Shown here: in pieces, positions 47,629 through 59,717 of the stretch
Layout of the letters: every line of letters starts with the position of its first letter
How positions within the stretch are numbered: the first letter of the stretch is position 1
Assembly (NCBI GenBank): GCA_949752795.1
Contig: OX457057.1
Location: 103,815,513-103,879,512, forward strand
Reading direction: 5' to 3'
Source: Hyperoodon ampullatus
Lineage: Eukaryota; Chordata; Mammalia; Artiodactyla; Ziphiidae
DNA: 64,000 nucleotides
Notes under the pieces: generated by a model
Told to the model about the DNA's origin: nothing
Database searches by the model: none
The model's input: the letters and a program-made list of their open reading frames with translations, nothing else
Program-made: the position numbers and the translations under genes

Positions 47629-49914
47629 TTAAACATCATCATCATCTTCATCGTACTCATCACTACTGAGGATAAAGCTGCTGCCTGTGGACAGGGACCC
47701 TTCCTCCTTAACGTTCCCTGAATCATCCACAGTCCCTCTCTCATCGGAATCTTCAAACAACTTGTCACTGGCATCGTCATCAAATAACTTCTCGTTGGAA
47801 TCGTCATCTTCGAACACCTTTTCATCTGTGTCTTCATCTTCCTCATTTTCTTTTCCATCTGAATCTTCAAACACCTTTTCATCTGCATCGTCTTCTTTGT
47901 CCTTTTCAACCACATCTTCCAGCCCCTTTTCTTCTGCAACTTCTTCGTCCTCTTTTTCATCTGACTCATCGTCAAATACTTTTTCATACACATCTTCCTC
48001 TTCTTCATTCTCATCTGACTCTTCGTCAAACTCCTTCTCAGAGCCTTCTTCATAAAACATTTTCTCAGAGCTGTCATCTTCGAATTCTGATTTTTCAGAG
48101 TTATTTTCTTCTACCTCTTTTTCAAGAATGTTTTCATTAAGTTCGTTCTCAGAGCCCTCTTCCTCAAAACCTTTCTCAAGGCCGTTTTCTTCTAACTCTT
48201 TTTCGGAGTCGTCTTCAAACTGCATTTCCGAGCACTCTTCAGACCCTTGTTCTGAGCTGCCATCTTCAGCCGCCTTCTGAGGGCTGGCCTCCTCCTCAGG
48301 CTCCTGCTCAAGGCCGTTCTCATCAGGATCTGTTTTGCATATCTTCTTTTTGGGCTCTCTTACTGCACCATTCTCTTCCGACTCTTTTTTAGGACTACCC
48401 TCTTCATGCTCTTTCTTGGGGCTGCGTTCTCCGGACTCTCTGTCAGGGAAGTCTTCTTCATGCTCTCTTTTGGGACAGCCTTCCCCAAACTCTCTTTTGC
48501 GGCAGCTCTCTTCAGATTCTTTTTGGGGACAGCCTTCTTCAGCCTCTTTTTCAGGGCCACCTTCTTTAGCATCTTTTTCAGAAGCACCTTCTTCAACTTC
48601 TCCCCCATCTTCTGTTTTTTCAAAGTTCTTTTCATCTATAGGTTCTTCAAATGCCATTTCAGTTGCGGCTTCTTGAACATTCGTTTGAGATGTGCAAGGG
48701 TGCTCTGAAAAATGCCTAACTCTAGAAGGCCCCACCCTTTCTGGAGCCCAGACAGAATCTGAACGCTGAAGGCCTCTGTTGGCTTTGGGAGTGTTGAGGA
48801 AAACCTCCCATCCTTTCAGCCTTTCCTCCCTTTCTCTTGTGGTCTCCTCCACCTGATAATCTGTAGTCCCATCCCACGCCTGGGCAGTGATTTGACGGCC
48901 ACCAAACCACCTTCCATTGAGGGTCTGAATACAATAATCAGCTTCCTCCGGATCCCTAAAGGACACAGAGGCCACACCATCAGGGTGTCTATCAAAGAGG
49001 AGGAGCCTCCTAACTTGTCCAAACTTGGAACATTCCACCCGAAGGTCTTCTCTAATCTCGTTCAGCACCAGTGGCTCATGCTCAAAATCTATAGGATGAA
49101 ACACATTTCTGATGATGACAACTCGCTCGTGGCGCATTCGGGATGAGCCAGCTCTTCTCTCAGGTCTCCAATCCAACTGCTTTTGTTGCATAGACAGCTT
49201 TTTCTTGTAGTCTTTGCACTTCCTCCTCTTCTTTGAAGCGTCATATTCCCCTTTCAGTTGAAACTTTGCCACCTCCACATGTAATTTGTAGCCTCTAATT
49301 TCATCGTCATCCAAAAGTTTTAATGCAAGATCCACAGATTCTCTCTTCAAATAACAGCAAAGTCCATCTCCTTTAAGATTTCCTTGATTATCTTTGTAAA
49401 GCTTGACCTTAAATTCTTCTGTTTGAGGATCTCTCATAATAATGCCAAACTTGGACATGAGCTGTATAAATTCATCCACTGTAATATCTGGAGGCAAACC
49501 AGAAACATACACATTTGTGTTTCTGCCTTCTTCAACATGAAACCATCCTGATTCAGCCTTTCTCTTTTCTCTCCTCTTTTTGGTATCACTGGGTTCGGGG
49601 GATTTTCTTTGTGGAGGTTCCTCTGCAGTCCTAGCACTGACATCTTGGACATTTGCAGTAGAACTAGACGCACCATCGTTAGAAAAGCCATAATTGGCCT
49701 GATATGTAGCAATAAAATCTTCAGTGATCTTGGGGAACCAAGCCTTCTTGTCCAGGTCCCACTCGTATGGGGTGTCAGTCGGCTGCTGCTGGAAAGAATC
49801 GTTTTCTCCACCGGGATCTTTCTCGGTGTCGCCGTCCTCAGTGCCTCCGTACACTCCTTGCATTCGCAACTGCTCATCAAACTCGTCGTTCTCATCCAAG
49901 TTGTTGCCGCTCAT
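47629..49914 (-). CDS. HTATSF1: Intact HTATSF1 (Tat-SF1) retrogene, 761 aa
   Basis: The product matches HTATSF1, a nuclear RNA-binding factor that associates with U2 snRNP/SF3B1 and couples transcription elongation to splicing. Seen: a conserved N-terminal block (about 50-76, YEWDLDKKAWFP), RRM1 at about 133-215 (NVYVSGLP; GDGLCCYL), a basic linker (228-240), and a second RRM of UHM type at about 264-349 with the R-W-F motif at 335-337 used by UHMs to bind SF3B1-type ligand motifs. From about 420 to the end it is an acidic Glu/Asp/Ser tail with degenerate EKVFEDxxDEK units, ending SSDEYDEDDDDV. The human protein is about 755 aa, so this one is full length. The start is chosen because it gives the family N-terminus, has A at -3, and has an in-frame TAA 12 nt upstream (49924-49926). 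The stop is TAA at 47629-47631. There are no introns, although the parent has several. I see no frameshift or stop. Expression is not shown by sequence; it may be a functional retrogene or a young, still intact pseudogene. Confidence 0.9.
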   Translation of the reverse strand: MSGNNLDENDEFDEQLRMQGVYGGTEDGDTEKDPGGENDSFQQQPTDTPYEWDLDKKAWFPKITEDFIATYQANYGFSNDGASSSTANVQDVSARTAEEPPQRKSPEPSDTKKRREKRKAESGWFHVEEGRNTNVYVSGLPPDITVDEFIQLMSKFGIIMRDPQTEEFKVKLYKDNQGNLKGDGLCCYLKRESVDLALKLLDDDEIRGYKLHVEVAKFQLKGEYDASKKRRKCKDYKKKLSMQQKQLDWRPERRAGSSRMRHERVVIIRNVFHPIDFEHEPLVLNEIREDLRVECSKFGQVRRLLLFDRHPDGVASVSFRDPEEADYCIQTLNGRWFGGRQITAQAWDGTTDYQVEETTREREERLKGWEVFLNTPKANRGLQRSDSVWAPERVGPSRVRHFSEHPCTSQTNVQEAATEMAFEEPIDEKNFEKTEDGGEVEEGASEKDAKEGGPEKEAEEGCPQKESEESCRKREFGEGCPKREHEEDFPDRESGERSPKKEHEEGSPKKESEENGAVREPKKKICKTDPDENGLEQEPEEEASPQKAAEDGSSEQGSEECSEMQFEDDSEKELEENGLEKGFEEEGSENELNENILEKEVEENNSEKSEFEDDSSEKMFYEEGSEKEFDEESDENEEEEDVYEKVFDDESDEKEDEEVAEEKGLEDVVEKDKEDDADEKVFEDSDGKENEEDEDTDEKVFEDDDSNEKLFDDDASDKLFEDSDERGTVDDSGNVKEEGSLSTGSSFILSSDEYDEDDDDV

Positions 49915-50186
49915 GTTGCCGACTTAGCCCAGGTGCAGTGTCCGGGAGAGCGAAGAGGCCGAAGTGACGCTGGCTCGTCCCGCTGGGTCTTGACACCGCC
50001 GATCCACAACGCGGCGGTAGAGGGCACAAGGTGTTTGTGCTCCCCGCCGGCCGATTCTAAGATGACTGCGGGCCCCGCCTCAACGTCTGGAAACCGCTTG
50101 ACAACGGAGGCCAGCTCACGCTGACGCAGTCGCCACTGTTTGACGCGTCGCGACGTCGCGGGTCCCGCAGACACGCCCCCAGTGGC
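49915..50186 (-). promoter_or_regulatory. CpG-rich 5' leader of the HTATSF1 retrocopy
   Basis: About 270 bp upstream of the start codon are rich in G, C and CpG (for example the gacgcgtcgcgacgtcgcggg cluster around 50140-50161), unlike the surrounding sequence. It represents the parental 5' UTR carried in with the mRNA. Housekeeping 5' UTRs often overlap CpG-island promoters, so it could retain some promoter activity or nucleate a new start site. That is inference; no TATA box is evident. Confidence 0.6.
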
Positions 50187-50203
50187 CTAGTCATTTGGCT
50201 TTT
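50187..50203. repeat. Target-site duplication, 5' side of HTATSF1 retrocopy
   Basis: Reads ctagtcatttggctttt, matching 46625-46641 at 17 of 17 positions. It marks the 5' end of the retroposed transcript at 50186. Confidence 0.92.
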
Positions 50204-53200
50204 GATAGTTGTGGACCCCAGCCAAGAAGAGGCAGAGGAAACAGAACAGAGGGTGTTGCAGAGAAATGTGCAAGAAGTCCTGTCCACGAGGTCGCAGAGG
50301 GGCCATGTTGGGAGCTGCCCTTGCCCAGAAGATGGTGTCAGATGGGAGACTTGGGGTTCCTCAGACTCTACCCAGTGCCCTCCCACTCCCCGAGGTGCTG
50401 GTGAGGTGGCAGCCCCTCCTCCAGACTAGCTCCCCTTGGCCGAGCATCTGTCTCCCTAGGGCAGCCAATGGAGGTGAGCTCATTTCCAGAACCCAAGAGG
50501 CGGCTCTGACCCCGTCTTGCCAGCTATTGCTGGAGTTGGCCGGTTGAAGCCAGGCAGGACATTGTGCTGGCACCAGGCCGGCCTCGCATCGGGCAAATCT
50601 GCTGACTCAACTCCCTCTTCAGCTAAACAAGCCCTGGGAGCTGGCATGCAGGGAGCAGCGCTGAGGAATCCGATGGCTGATGGCATGGGCCACCTGGCAG
50701 GGACTGACCAAGGCAGGTGGAGCAGGGGGCGGCGGTTTTCTGCAGGAGCTGTCACCCACCTGCTACCCCAGTCCCACCTTCCGCTAACTGCACGGGGGAC
50801 AGAAGTATGTGCTTGCCCAAGGATTTCGGGGCTTCTTTCACAAGTAGAAACAAGCATCTCATGGGAGAGAATGTTGCAACATGAGAAATATATACTTTGC
50901 ATGAGAAAAATGGATCACTTGAATAATCTTCAAAAATTATGCTTGGCGTATGGTACAGCTTAGTGGCTTAAAAAGAAAGCCACATGTCAGTGTTTGAAAA
51001 ATAAGTACAGAGAGGGATAAAGAATAAAACAGACATGGCCCATAATCTCCTCTTCCCCATCATCAAGTAATATCCGCAGACATTAAGGAAGACAAGTACT
51101 TGATTAGATAATCTATACATACAAAAATGTACAAAATGAAAAGTGTAATCTCCCATCCCCTTACTTAGCCCTCTCCCAAGGGTGCCACTTTTAAGAGTTT
51201 ATTTTGATTTTTCCCAGGGGAAAAAATTTTTGTATATACCTACATATCTGCTTGTGCTTAAATATTATTAACACACCAAAATAGCCTGAGGATTACACAA
51301 CTCTGTGGTCACTAGCCCCGCTGTGCTTTGTGGAGCCCTGATGGGGCTCCACAACGTGGATGGTGTCCACCAGGGGTATGCTGTGTGGTAAGAGTGTTGT
51401 TTCCACTTCATAAGACCTACCAGTGTTCTTTCCAGATCAACATAGATTTATCTCTCTTTTTTTTTTTTTAGTCTGACTTCATAGATCCCATCATTTGGAT
51501 GTACCATAATTTACTCAACCAGTCCCTGTGGATGGATAATGTGTTCTCCCCCCACCCAATTACAAAAGTGCTTCAATTAATATCCTTGTGCAGATATCTT
51601 AGCAAACCTTTGTGAGTATCCACAGAATAAATGCTTATTGCAGGATTCCTAAATCCATGAGTACATGCACTTTAATTTTATAGATATTACCTACTCACTA
51701 ACTTCATTATAAGTAACAGCTACTCCAAGGAACAAAAGGGTTTCCCTGATTTAATCCACCCCCCCCCCAAAGTAAGGTGAAAGGGATTGGCCTGACATTG
51801 GAACAGGATCCCCTTATTACTACGCGCAGTGTTGAATGTGTGTGCACACAGATTGAGTGAATAAGAGGGAGGTGAATTGATGAGGGAGAAGAATAAAAGA
51901 AACTCTTTGGAATTTAAGAAGGGCTGTCATCCTAACCACTGATAAGGAAAAAGGTAGACAAAGGGGTTATAAAGGCTGCATTTATAGTGTCACTCTATCT
52001 CAGCTAGAGCCTCCAAGTAGCCCAGAAACAAACTGAAAGTTCACTCTGGGCTCCAGATTTTGAGGTGCCCTTGTTCCATGTGTGTTTCAGTTACCTACTG
52101 CAACTACTCTAATGTTTTATTATGATCACTCACGGTTCTGGGGTTTCACTGGGCTCTCATCTGGGTGGTTCTCACTTGGGGTCTCTCACATAGCTGCATT
52201 CATATGTGGGCTATTGTTTCGATGGGAATTGCCCAAAGGAATTTGTAGTTTTTTTCCCCAGCTTCCTGTAGATCCCTATCCTCCTAAAGGGAGTAGGATG
52301 GAGGCTTGGCTATTCATCTCTGGGTCAAACTAACTTAGAGGAGTTTGTTGACTCAGGTAGCTGAAATGTCTAGGAATATTTTAGGAAGAGCTGGATCTAG
52401 TTGTTCAAAGAATGTCATTAGGAATTTGTTTCACTCCATCTCTCAAATTCAGTTTTCTCTCTCAACTTCTTTCTCAGTAACGCCACTAAGAGATTCAGGC
52501 TTAAGGTTAGCAACCCCAGGAGAAAGAAACCTTCTTTGTGGCAGTAGCTTTAGCACCATCTTGAAGCTGTTGTTGGCCTGACATGGGTCACAGCCATGTC
52601 CTGTGGGAGGGGAATAAATTACCCCACCCAGGGAAGGGCCAAGCTTGGGTCTGCTACCAACCTCTGGGTCTCAAGGTGGGATCAGACTCACCCAAACCCT
52701 GGGAACTGAGATGGAGGGTGAGGTAAGGTGGTTCCTTAAAATAAAAGTGGAAGAAAGGAGACGCTGGGGCCCATCGAGTCAGGTCCCCAGCCCAGTGACG
52801 GAGTCCTTTCCACACCACCCCTGTAAACACTTAGAAACGATCTGTGATAGGAAGTATGCTCACTGCCTTTGATAGCAATCTGTTCCACTATTAGTCAGCT
52901 CTAAGCCTAAGTCATTTTAAAGTAAAATAAATACTAACACCTTCAGTGGTTCCTGTGTGTCAGGCACTGGGCTATGTACTTTACAGGCATTTTCCAATTT
53001 CTTTTTATAATATTCCTGGGAAAAGATATACTATTGTTAGCTCCACTTTACAGAGGAGGAAATTAAAGCTAAAAGGCATTAAGTAACTCAGGTATTTCAA
53101 GGACAAAATCTTCGTGGTAAACCTTTACACTGTGAGGGCTTGCCACACTATATGCTTTTACTCCTTGACTGTACTTTGGCCTTTTGGAGTTATTTGGCTA

Positions 53201-54921
53201 AGCTCTTCAAATAACTAGACAGCTATGACATAACTCCTAAGACTTGTGTCTTCTCAGGGAAGCATGCCTAGTACCTCCTTATATTCTGAATGTCAAATAG
53301 CTTTCAGAGATTTCATTAAATGCCCTTCTCTGGGCATGCTCAGTGTCCCTCTTAAGATGTGCTTGAAACCAACCTGCTCCAATTGGGGTCTGACCAGTGT
53401 GAAGTACCTTGGGACCCCCTTCTCTGGCTACCCACTGTCAGCAGAACCTCAGACTATATGCGGGTCTTAAGGAGGCACATTCCACTGACAACTTGAACTT
53501 GGAGTCCTCTTGCATTCTAAGGTCTTCTTCATCTACACTTCTTCTGAGTCTGCCCCGGTTGTCAAGGGCAGGTAGCTTTTGCAGCCTCAGGGGCAGGGCT
53601 TTCCCTTTGTCCTTGGTAAAGTTCACCCTGTTCCTTTATTGTCCCAGACATTACTGGGGATTCTCATTCTGTCATTCTATACCTCACTCCTCTTGGGTCC
53701 TCTTCAAATTCGATGAGCATGCATTTGTCCAAGTCAGAAGTTAAAGACACATTTGACAAAACAGAGGCATGAATGGCAAATGCCACTGGAGACCTTCTTA
53801 TGGACGTCCCGACCTAATAACAAATCCCACCAACCAACCATCACTCACCCTTCAGTTCTCCACTCTTTTCTACAAGAGTTTACAAGAGATTTTGTCAAAT
53901 ACTAAGGTGAACTGCTGATAAACCATGTCCAAGGAGCTAGTACTCTACTATAATATCTCAAGAGGAAAAGAGATTAGTTTCACATTCATTTATCCATTCA
54001 ATTATGTAATATTTCTTGAGTACTACCTCACTATTTATTAGGTGAGAGGCCCTGCACAAGCTGCTTAACCCACCTGTTCCTTAATTTTCTAATCTGTAAA
54101 ATGGGGATAATAACCTCACAGAGCTGATGTAGAAATTTAATGAGATAATAGACTAACTGACTTAGAACAGCTCCTGGCACATGATAAATGCTCAGTAAAT
54201 CTAAAATACAGAGCCCTGTCATGAAGCCATTAATGCTAGTTTCCCTTGCTTCTTGGTTCCTGTGTCAAATCCACTTCCACGTTTGTATTTTGTCCTTCTT
54301 AGGCCCCCCTCAGGTTCCTTGTTGGTTCAGATGAGGATCTGGTGCCTTCTCTTTTTCTCCCTCACTTTGGTTATCTGAGGTTTTATCATCTTGGTGCCAT
54401 TTTTAAGGCCCTCTTGTCATCCCTCTGGTCAGGTTTTCAAATCCTTCCTGGCAGGTGCCTGCAGTTGCCCCTCTGAAGGCTCGTGACAGCTGCCTGCCAG
54501 GGAATGCTTGGCAGTCTCCCACAACTGTTGGCCAGTTGTCAGTAGTGCCCTGAGGTGATTGCCTTACTTCCTCAAGACTCCTAAATGGGACCACAGCTCT
54601 CATCCTCTCTCCCTTTCTGTTAGCCTTGATACAAGGACTGAGGATTTCCCTGCAAAGATTTCTCACATAAATGGATTTAAAGTCCGAGTAGTCCACCCAA
54701 GTCTCTCGCAGAAAGAGAGGCTCCAGCTCCCTGATAGACTGCATGGGAGGAGGGCTGGCAGTCTTGCAATCTTCTTATCATTCCCAAGTGCTTTGATAGG
54801 GCAAAGGACTGCCCCCAGCCTCCCAGCCTCAGTCTCTTGGGCTCTCTCTTGACAGGGTACTTCTCACCTTAGAATCTGCAGCTCAGGAATCTGCCCCAGA
54901 TACTTTTTCTCCAATTAAAAA
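50204..54921. other. Gene-free interval 5' of the HTATSF1 retrocopy
   Basis: Mostly unique sequence with a MIR at 54040. The first 600 bp (50204-50800) are moderately GC-rich, which could matter for transcription of the retrogene on the minus strand. No upstream exon is demonstrable. Confidence 0.55.
54040..54205 (+). repeat. MIR SINE
   Basis: Well-preserved: caagctgcttaaccc, aaaatggggataataacctc, gctcctggcacatgataaatg. Confidence 0.8.
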
Positions 54922-55231
54922 AAAATTTTATTTATTTTATTCATTTATTTTATTTTTTGGCTGCATTGGGTCTTCGTTGCGGTGCACAGGCTTCTCATTG
55001 CGGTGGCCTCTCTCGTTGCGGAGCACGGGCTCCAGGCACGTGGGCCTCAGTAGTTATGGCACACGGGCTTCAGTAGTTGTGGCTCGTGGGCTCTAGAGTG
55101 CAGGCCCAGTAGTTGTGGTGCATGGGCCCAGTTGCTCCACGACATGTGGGATCTTCCCAGACCAGGGCTCAAACCTGCGTCCCCTGCATTGGCAGGAGGA
55201 CTCCCAATCACTGTGCCTCCAGGGAAGCCCC
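54922..55231 (-). mobile_element. Long-form CHR SINE
   Basis: Minus-strand copy from the tttggctgcattgggtc part through to ccagggaagccc. It is an isolated insertion in otherwise unique sequence. Confidence 0.88.
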
Positions 55232-57099
55232 CCATTTTTTTTTGTCTTTTGTTTTTCTCCATGCCCTTCTACCTGCTGACATTACACAATTTGTTTACTG
55301 TTTCCCTCCCTACTAGAATAGAAGCTCCTAGAGGACAGAACCTTTGCCCCAGAGCCTAGAACAGTGCCTGCCTAGCCCAAAGTAGCACTTGGGAAAAAGC
55401 CATTGAATGAATCAATGAATGAGTGACAGGGAAGCAACCCAGTCCCACTGAACGAGCTGGAAGGACTTTGGAGATGGCCTAGTCTTTCCGTCTGATTTTT
55501 CATGAAAGAGAACTGGGAACAGTCTGGAGATTCTAGATGACTTCTCAGATTTGACACTGGAACTGGACTTTGTGTTTTTCAAGGAGCTTTCAAGTCACAC
55601 TATCCCCATTTGACTTCCCATACACTCTCTGAGGAATGTTCTCATGGTGAAAATGAAGGCTTAGAGAGGCTAAGTTGCTCAGGATCACACAAACAGAATT
55701 TAAACTCAGGTTTATCTGACTCCAGAACTCTGCTTTAAACCAGTAGGTTGGGGATGACAAATACATTTCATTTCAAGAGCCAGGTGCAATTAACTGGGAA
55801 TGCTTACTGGGTCCAGCATTTTGAGGAGTCTGAGGCTACATATAGGTTCTGTAGAAAAGAGTGCACGATTGATTAGCAATGTCTGCCACAGGTGCAGGGA
55901 GGGGAGTGGCAGGGTTCTGCCACCCCTGGGACTGGATGTTATTGCAATATTATAATATTAGGCTCCTTATCCAGGACTCTTTCTTCCTTGCCATACTACT
56001 TCTGAAGCCAGTATTTCTACAGCTCCTGCCTCAACATTGAGAAGCCTTATGGGAAGGTTGTCAAGCACAGACAAGTTGAAGGCCAAGCATTGTTAGAAAG
56101 GAACTGAATGCACATTTGGTTAGTCTAAAGCCTTCTGTCCATCACACAGGGCTTAGTATCACCCCCGTGTGAGAAGGGCACAAGTACATTAATGACAGGA
56201 GACAGATCATCCAAAATTATTTATACCTACTTTTGGAGGGGTGACGTGACCTTTGAGCACAGACTTACTTAGTTCTCTTATCCTCTGAGTCCCCTGAGAA
56301 CATGGAAACATCCCTGAAATGTGCTATGCCGTGGTGGGACTGGAGAAGCATTTGCTGCCAATGACCGCAAAGCAGAGAGCCCATCTGCAGAGGATGGAGC
56401 ATGGACTATGGAAAGAAGGCCTGGCCACCCATGGCTGAGACACCCAGGAGTTAAATCAGTGAACCCACAAAGGCTTACTGAGTCATAAGCTAAGGCTGTA
56501 GAATGCCTTGCATCACATATGCCTGGCACAGGCACAGTGACGGGCATTTCCATTTTCTCCAGCTGCCTGGACATGTTCTGCACAGTGCTAATAACAGGGG
56601 GCTTAGACGCAGACCCTGCCTTCAAGGGCACGATGCCCTGGTTGGGGAGACCAGACTAACCCACCCCTTGCAAAGGCATGGAAAATTGGCCCGCATCCCT
56701 CTCGACCTCTATCTCCCTTCCCTCCCTCAGAAGCAGCCTATCTTGAAATTCCCCTGATATTTTGTGTTGTTTCACACCTCCATGCCTTTGCTAACTCTCC
56801 TAGGCTACCTGGCAAATAGCTCTTCATTGCTTTGCATCCCATCTGTGGTTTGCTGCAGCTATGAGGCCCTGGACAAGTGATTTAACCATTCTGTGCCTCT
56901 GTTTCTTCCTCTTAAAATGGGAATAATAATAGTTTCACCTCCTAGGATTGTTGTAAAAATTAATGATACAATATCAAATACATAGGAAGCAATTTGAAGT
57001 GTGCTCAGCACTTAAGAAGCATTAGACAGAGTTACTCATCGTTATTACTCATCTTTCAAGAGTTGACTTGAACCTCATCTCTACCAGGAAGCATTGCAA
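55232..57099. other. Gene-free interval
   Basis: Unique sequence with MIR-like debris around 55640-55740 and a clear MIR at 56862. No gene supported. Confidence 0.55.
56862..57030 (+). repeat. MIR SINE
   Basis: aggccctggacaagtgattt, ttaaaatgggaataataatag and gattgttgtaaaaatta match MIR. Confidence 0.8.
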
Positions 57100-57960
57100 A
57101 AATACCATGTACAAAGTCAAAAGACAAAAGATTACCCGGAAGAGATGTTTGCAAAACATATGACAGGGGACTAATTTCCTTAATTTACAAGGAACAGGCA
57201 CAGAACTGTAGAAAGACTACAGTTCAGTAGAAAAATGCCCACCGACAGGAACATGCCATTCACAGAAAAAGAAATACAAGTGTCAAGAAGCAAGAAAAGA
57301 TGCCCAATTTCACTCATTATTATGCAGTTAAGTAGCAACTAGAGGGCATTTTTTGGCTCTCAGATTGGTAATGTATTTAAAGTTTGATAATATTCCATGC
57401 TGGGGAGGAGGGAGAAACTGACCATTTACACATAATCTTGGAGGGAGTATAGACTTCTGCAGCCATTCAGCAAGCATTTGGAAATATTTATCAGAACTAA
57501 AAATGCACATTTCCTTTAGTCCAGCAATTCTCGTTTACTCTATTGATATCCTCACAAAAGAACGATAATATATGACACTACTGTATGCTAGCTTTCACAG
57601 CAGTACCCGGCCTACAGAGATGCTCGACAAATATTTGTTGAATGAACACACGAACCAAAATGTTCATTATAGCAACGTTCGTAATAGAAACTGAAGACAA
57701 CCTAAATGTCCAGCAACAGGGAGGCTTTAAATAAATGATTGGAGAATTCTGCAGCTGTTAAAATCAATGTCAGACATCTGTACCTTCTGGTTCAAGAATA
57801 TTTCTAACACATAAGGTTAAAAAAACACCTAAAAACATCAAGATGCAGAACAATAAGCACTGTACATGATCATTGGTGTAAATAAGAAAGAGTATGCATG
57901 CATAAATATTGAAATATTCTAATATATGCATTATTTCCTGGAAGGATGCCTTGGAAGCTG
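57100..57960 (+). mobile_element. Diverged L1M-type sequence
   Basis: Weak L1 phrases (agtccagcaattct, ttcattatagcaacgttcg, acctaaatgtccagcaac) mixed with an L2-like fragment around 57600-57650 (atgctcgacaaatatttgttg). Confidence 0.5.
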
Positions 57961-59107
57961 TTTATAATTTATTTGTGGCAATGGACCAAGGATAGGGAGG
58001 TAGGCAGAAAGGGAGAATTTTATTTTTTTAAATTTATTTTTAATTTTTTTAATTGTTTGGAATATAGTTGATTTACAACATTGTATTAGTTTCAGGTGTA
58101 CAAGGCAAGTGATTCAGTTATACATATGCATATATTCATTCTTTTTCAGATTCTTTTCTCATATAGGTTATCACAGAATATTGAGTAGAGTTCCCTGTGC
58201 TATATAGTACTTCCTTGTTGGTTATCTATCTTATATATAGTAGTGTGTATATGTTAATCCCAAGCTCCTGATTTATCCTTTCCCCCCAAGTTTCCCCTTT
58301 GGTAACCATAAATTTGTTTTTGATATCTGTAAGTCTGTTTCTGTTTTGTAAATAAGTTCATGTATATCATTGTTTAAAAGTTAGATTCCACATATGAGTG
58401 ATATCATATGATATTTGTCTTTCTCTGACTTACTTCACTTAATATGATAATCTCTAGGTCAATCCATGTTGCTGCAAATGGCATTATTTCATTCTTTTAA
58501 ATGGCTGAGTAATATTCCATTGTATATACATACAACATCTTCTTTATCCATTCCTCTGTCCGTAGACATTTAGGTTGTTTCCATGTCTTGGCTATTGTAA
58601 ATAGTGTTGCAGTGAACACTGGGGTGCATGTATCTTTTCAAATTTTGGTTTTCTCTGGATATATGCCCAGGAGTAGGATTGTTGGATCATATGGTAGTTC
58701 TATTTTCAGTTTTTTAAGGAACCTCCATACTGTTCTTCATAGTGGTTGTGCCAATTTACAGTCCCACCAACAGTGTAGGAGGGTTCCCTTTTCTCCACAC
58801 CCTCTCCAGCATTTACTTTTTGTAGAGTTTTGATGTTGGACATTCTGACCTGTGTGAGGTGATATCTCATTGTAGTTTTGATTTACATTTCTCTAATAGT
58901 TAGTGATGTTGAGCATCTTTTCATGTGCTTTTGGGCCATCTGTATGTCTTCTTTGGAGAAATGTCTATTTAGATCTTCTGCCCATTTTTTGATTGGATTG
59001 TTTTTTTTTTATATAGAGCTGCATGAGCTATTTGTATATTTTGGAGATGAATCCCTTGTCAGTTTCTTCATTTGCAAATGTTTTCTGCCATTTTGTGGGT
59101 TGTCTTT

Positions 59108-59195
59108 TTTTTTTTTTTAATTAGTTTCTGCTTTATAACAAAGTGAATCAGTCATACATATACATCTGTTCCCACATCCCTTCCCTCATGCATCT
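59108..59195 (-). mobile_element. Very short young L1 3' end inside older L1
   Basis: About 88 bp beginning with a T run and continuing ttagtttctgctttataac, the same 3' end as at 12.6 kb and 35.8 kb. It splits the host L1 phrase that resumes at about 59195 (ctttgttttgtttatgg). Confidence 0.75.
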
Positions 59196-59717
59196 CTTTG
59201 TTTTGTTTATGGTTTCCTTTGCTGTGCAGAAGCTTTTAAGTTTAATTAGGTCCCATTTGTTTATTTTTGTTTTTATTTTCATTACTCTAGGAGTTGGATC
59301 AAAGGTGATATTGCTGCAATTTACGTCAAAGGGTGTTTTGCCTCTGTTTTCCTCCAAGAGTTTTGTAGTAATGTCCAGCCTTACATTTAGGTCTTTGATC
59401 CATTTTGAGTTTATTTGTGTGTATGGTGTTAGAGAATGTTCTAATTTCATTCTTTTACATATAACTGTCCAGTTTTACCAGCACCACTTATTGAAGAGAC
59501 CGTCTTTTCTCCACTTCATATTCTTGCCTCCTTTGTCATAGCTTAATTGATCATGGGTGTGTGGGTTTATTTCTGGGCTTTCTATCATGTTCCATTGATC
59601 TATATTTCTGTTTTTTTGCCAGTACCATGCTGTTTTGATTACTGTAGCTTTGTAGTAGTCTGAAGTCAGGGTGCTTGATTCCTCCAGCTCTGTTTTTCTT
59701 TCTCAATATTGCTTTGG

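Larger units (their letters stand above)
46642..50186 (-). mobile_element. Full-length processed retrocopy of HTATSF1 mRNA
   Basis: This is the unit inserted by L1 machinery. On the minus strand it comprises a CpG-rich leader of about 272 nt, the intact coding region, a 3' UTR of about 980 nt, an AATAAA and a short poly(A) (seen as T's at about 46642-46649). It lies between two identical 17-bp direct repeats. Read on the minus strand the insertion junction is TC/AAAA, close to the L1 endonuclease preference TT/AAAA. Absence of introns, a 3' poly(A) and a target-site duplication together are diagnostic of retroposition. I see no internal repeat insertion in the unit, consistent with modest age. 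Confidence 0.93.

Noticed and set aside
47687..48676. Plus-strand Ser-rich ORFs (47687-48055, 48335-48676)
   Set aside because: They are antisense reads of the Glu/Asp codons in the acidic tail of the HTATSF1 frame (GAA/GAT/GAG read as TTC/ATC/CTC and TCT/TCA); low-complexity shadows, not genes.
46642..50186. Parental HTATSF1 locus rather than a retrocopy
   Set aside because: No introns, poly(A) at the 3' end and a 17-bp target-site duplication at both edges show retroposition.
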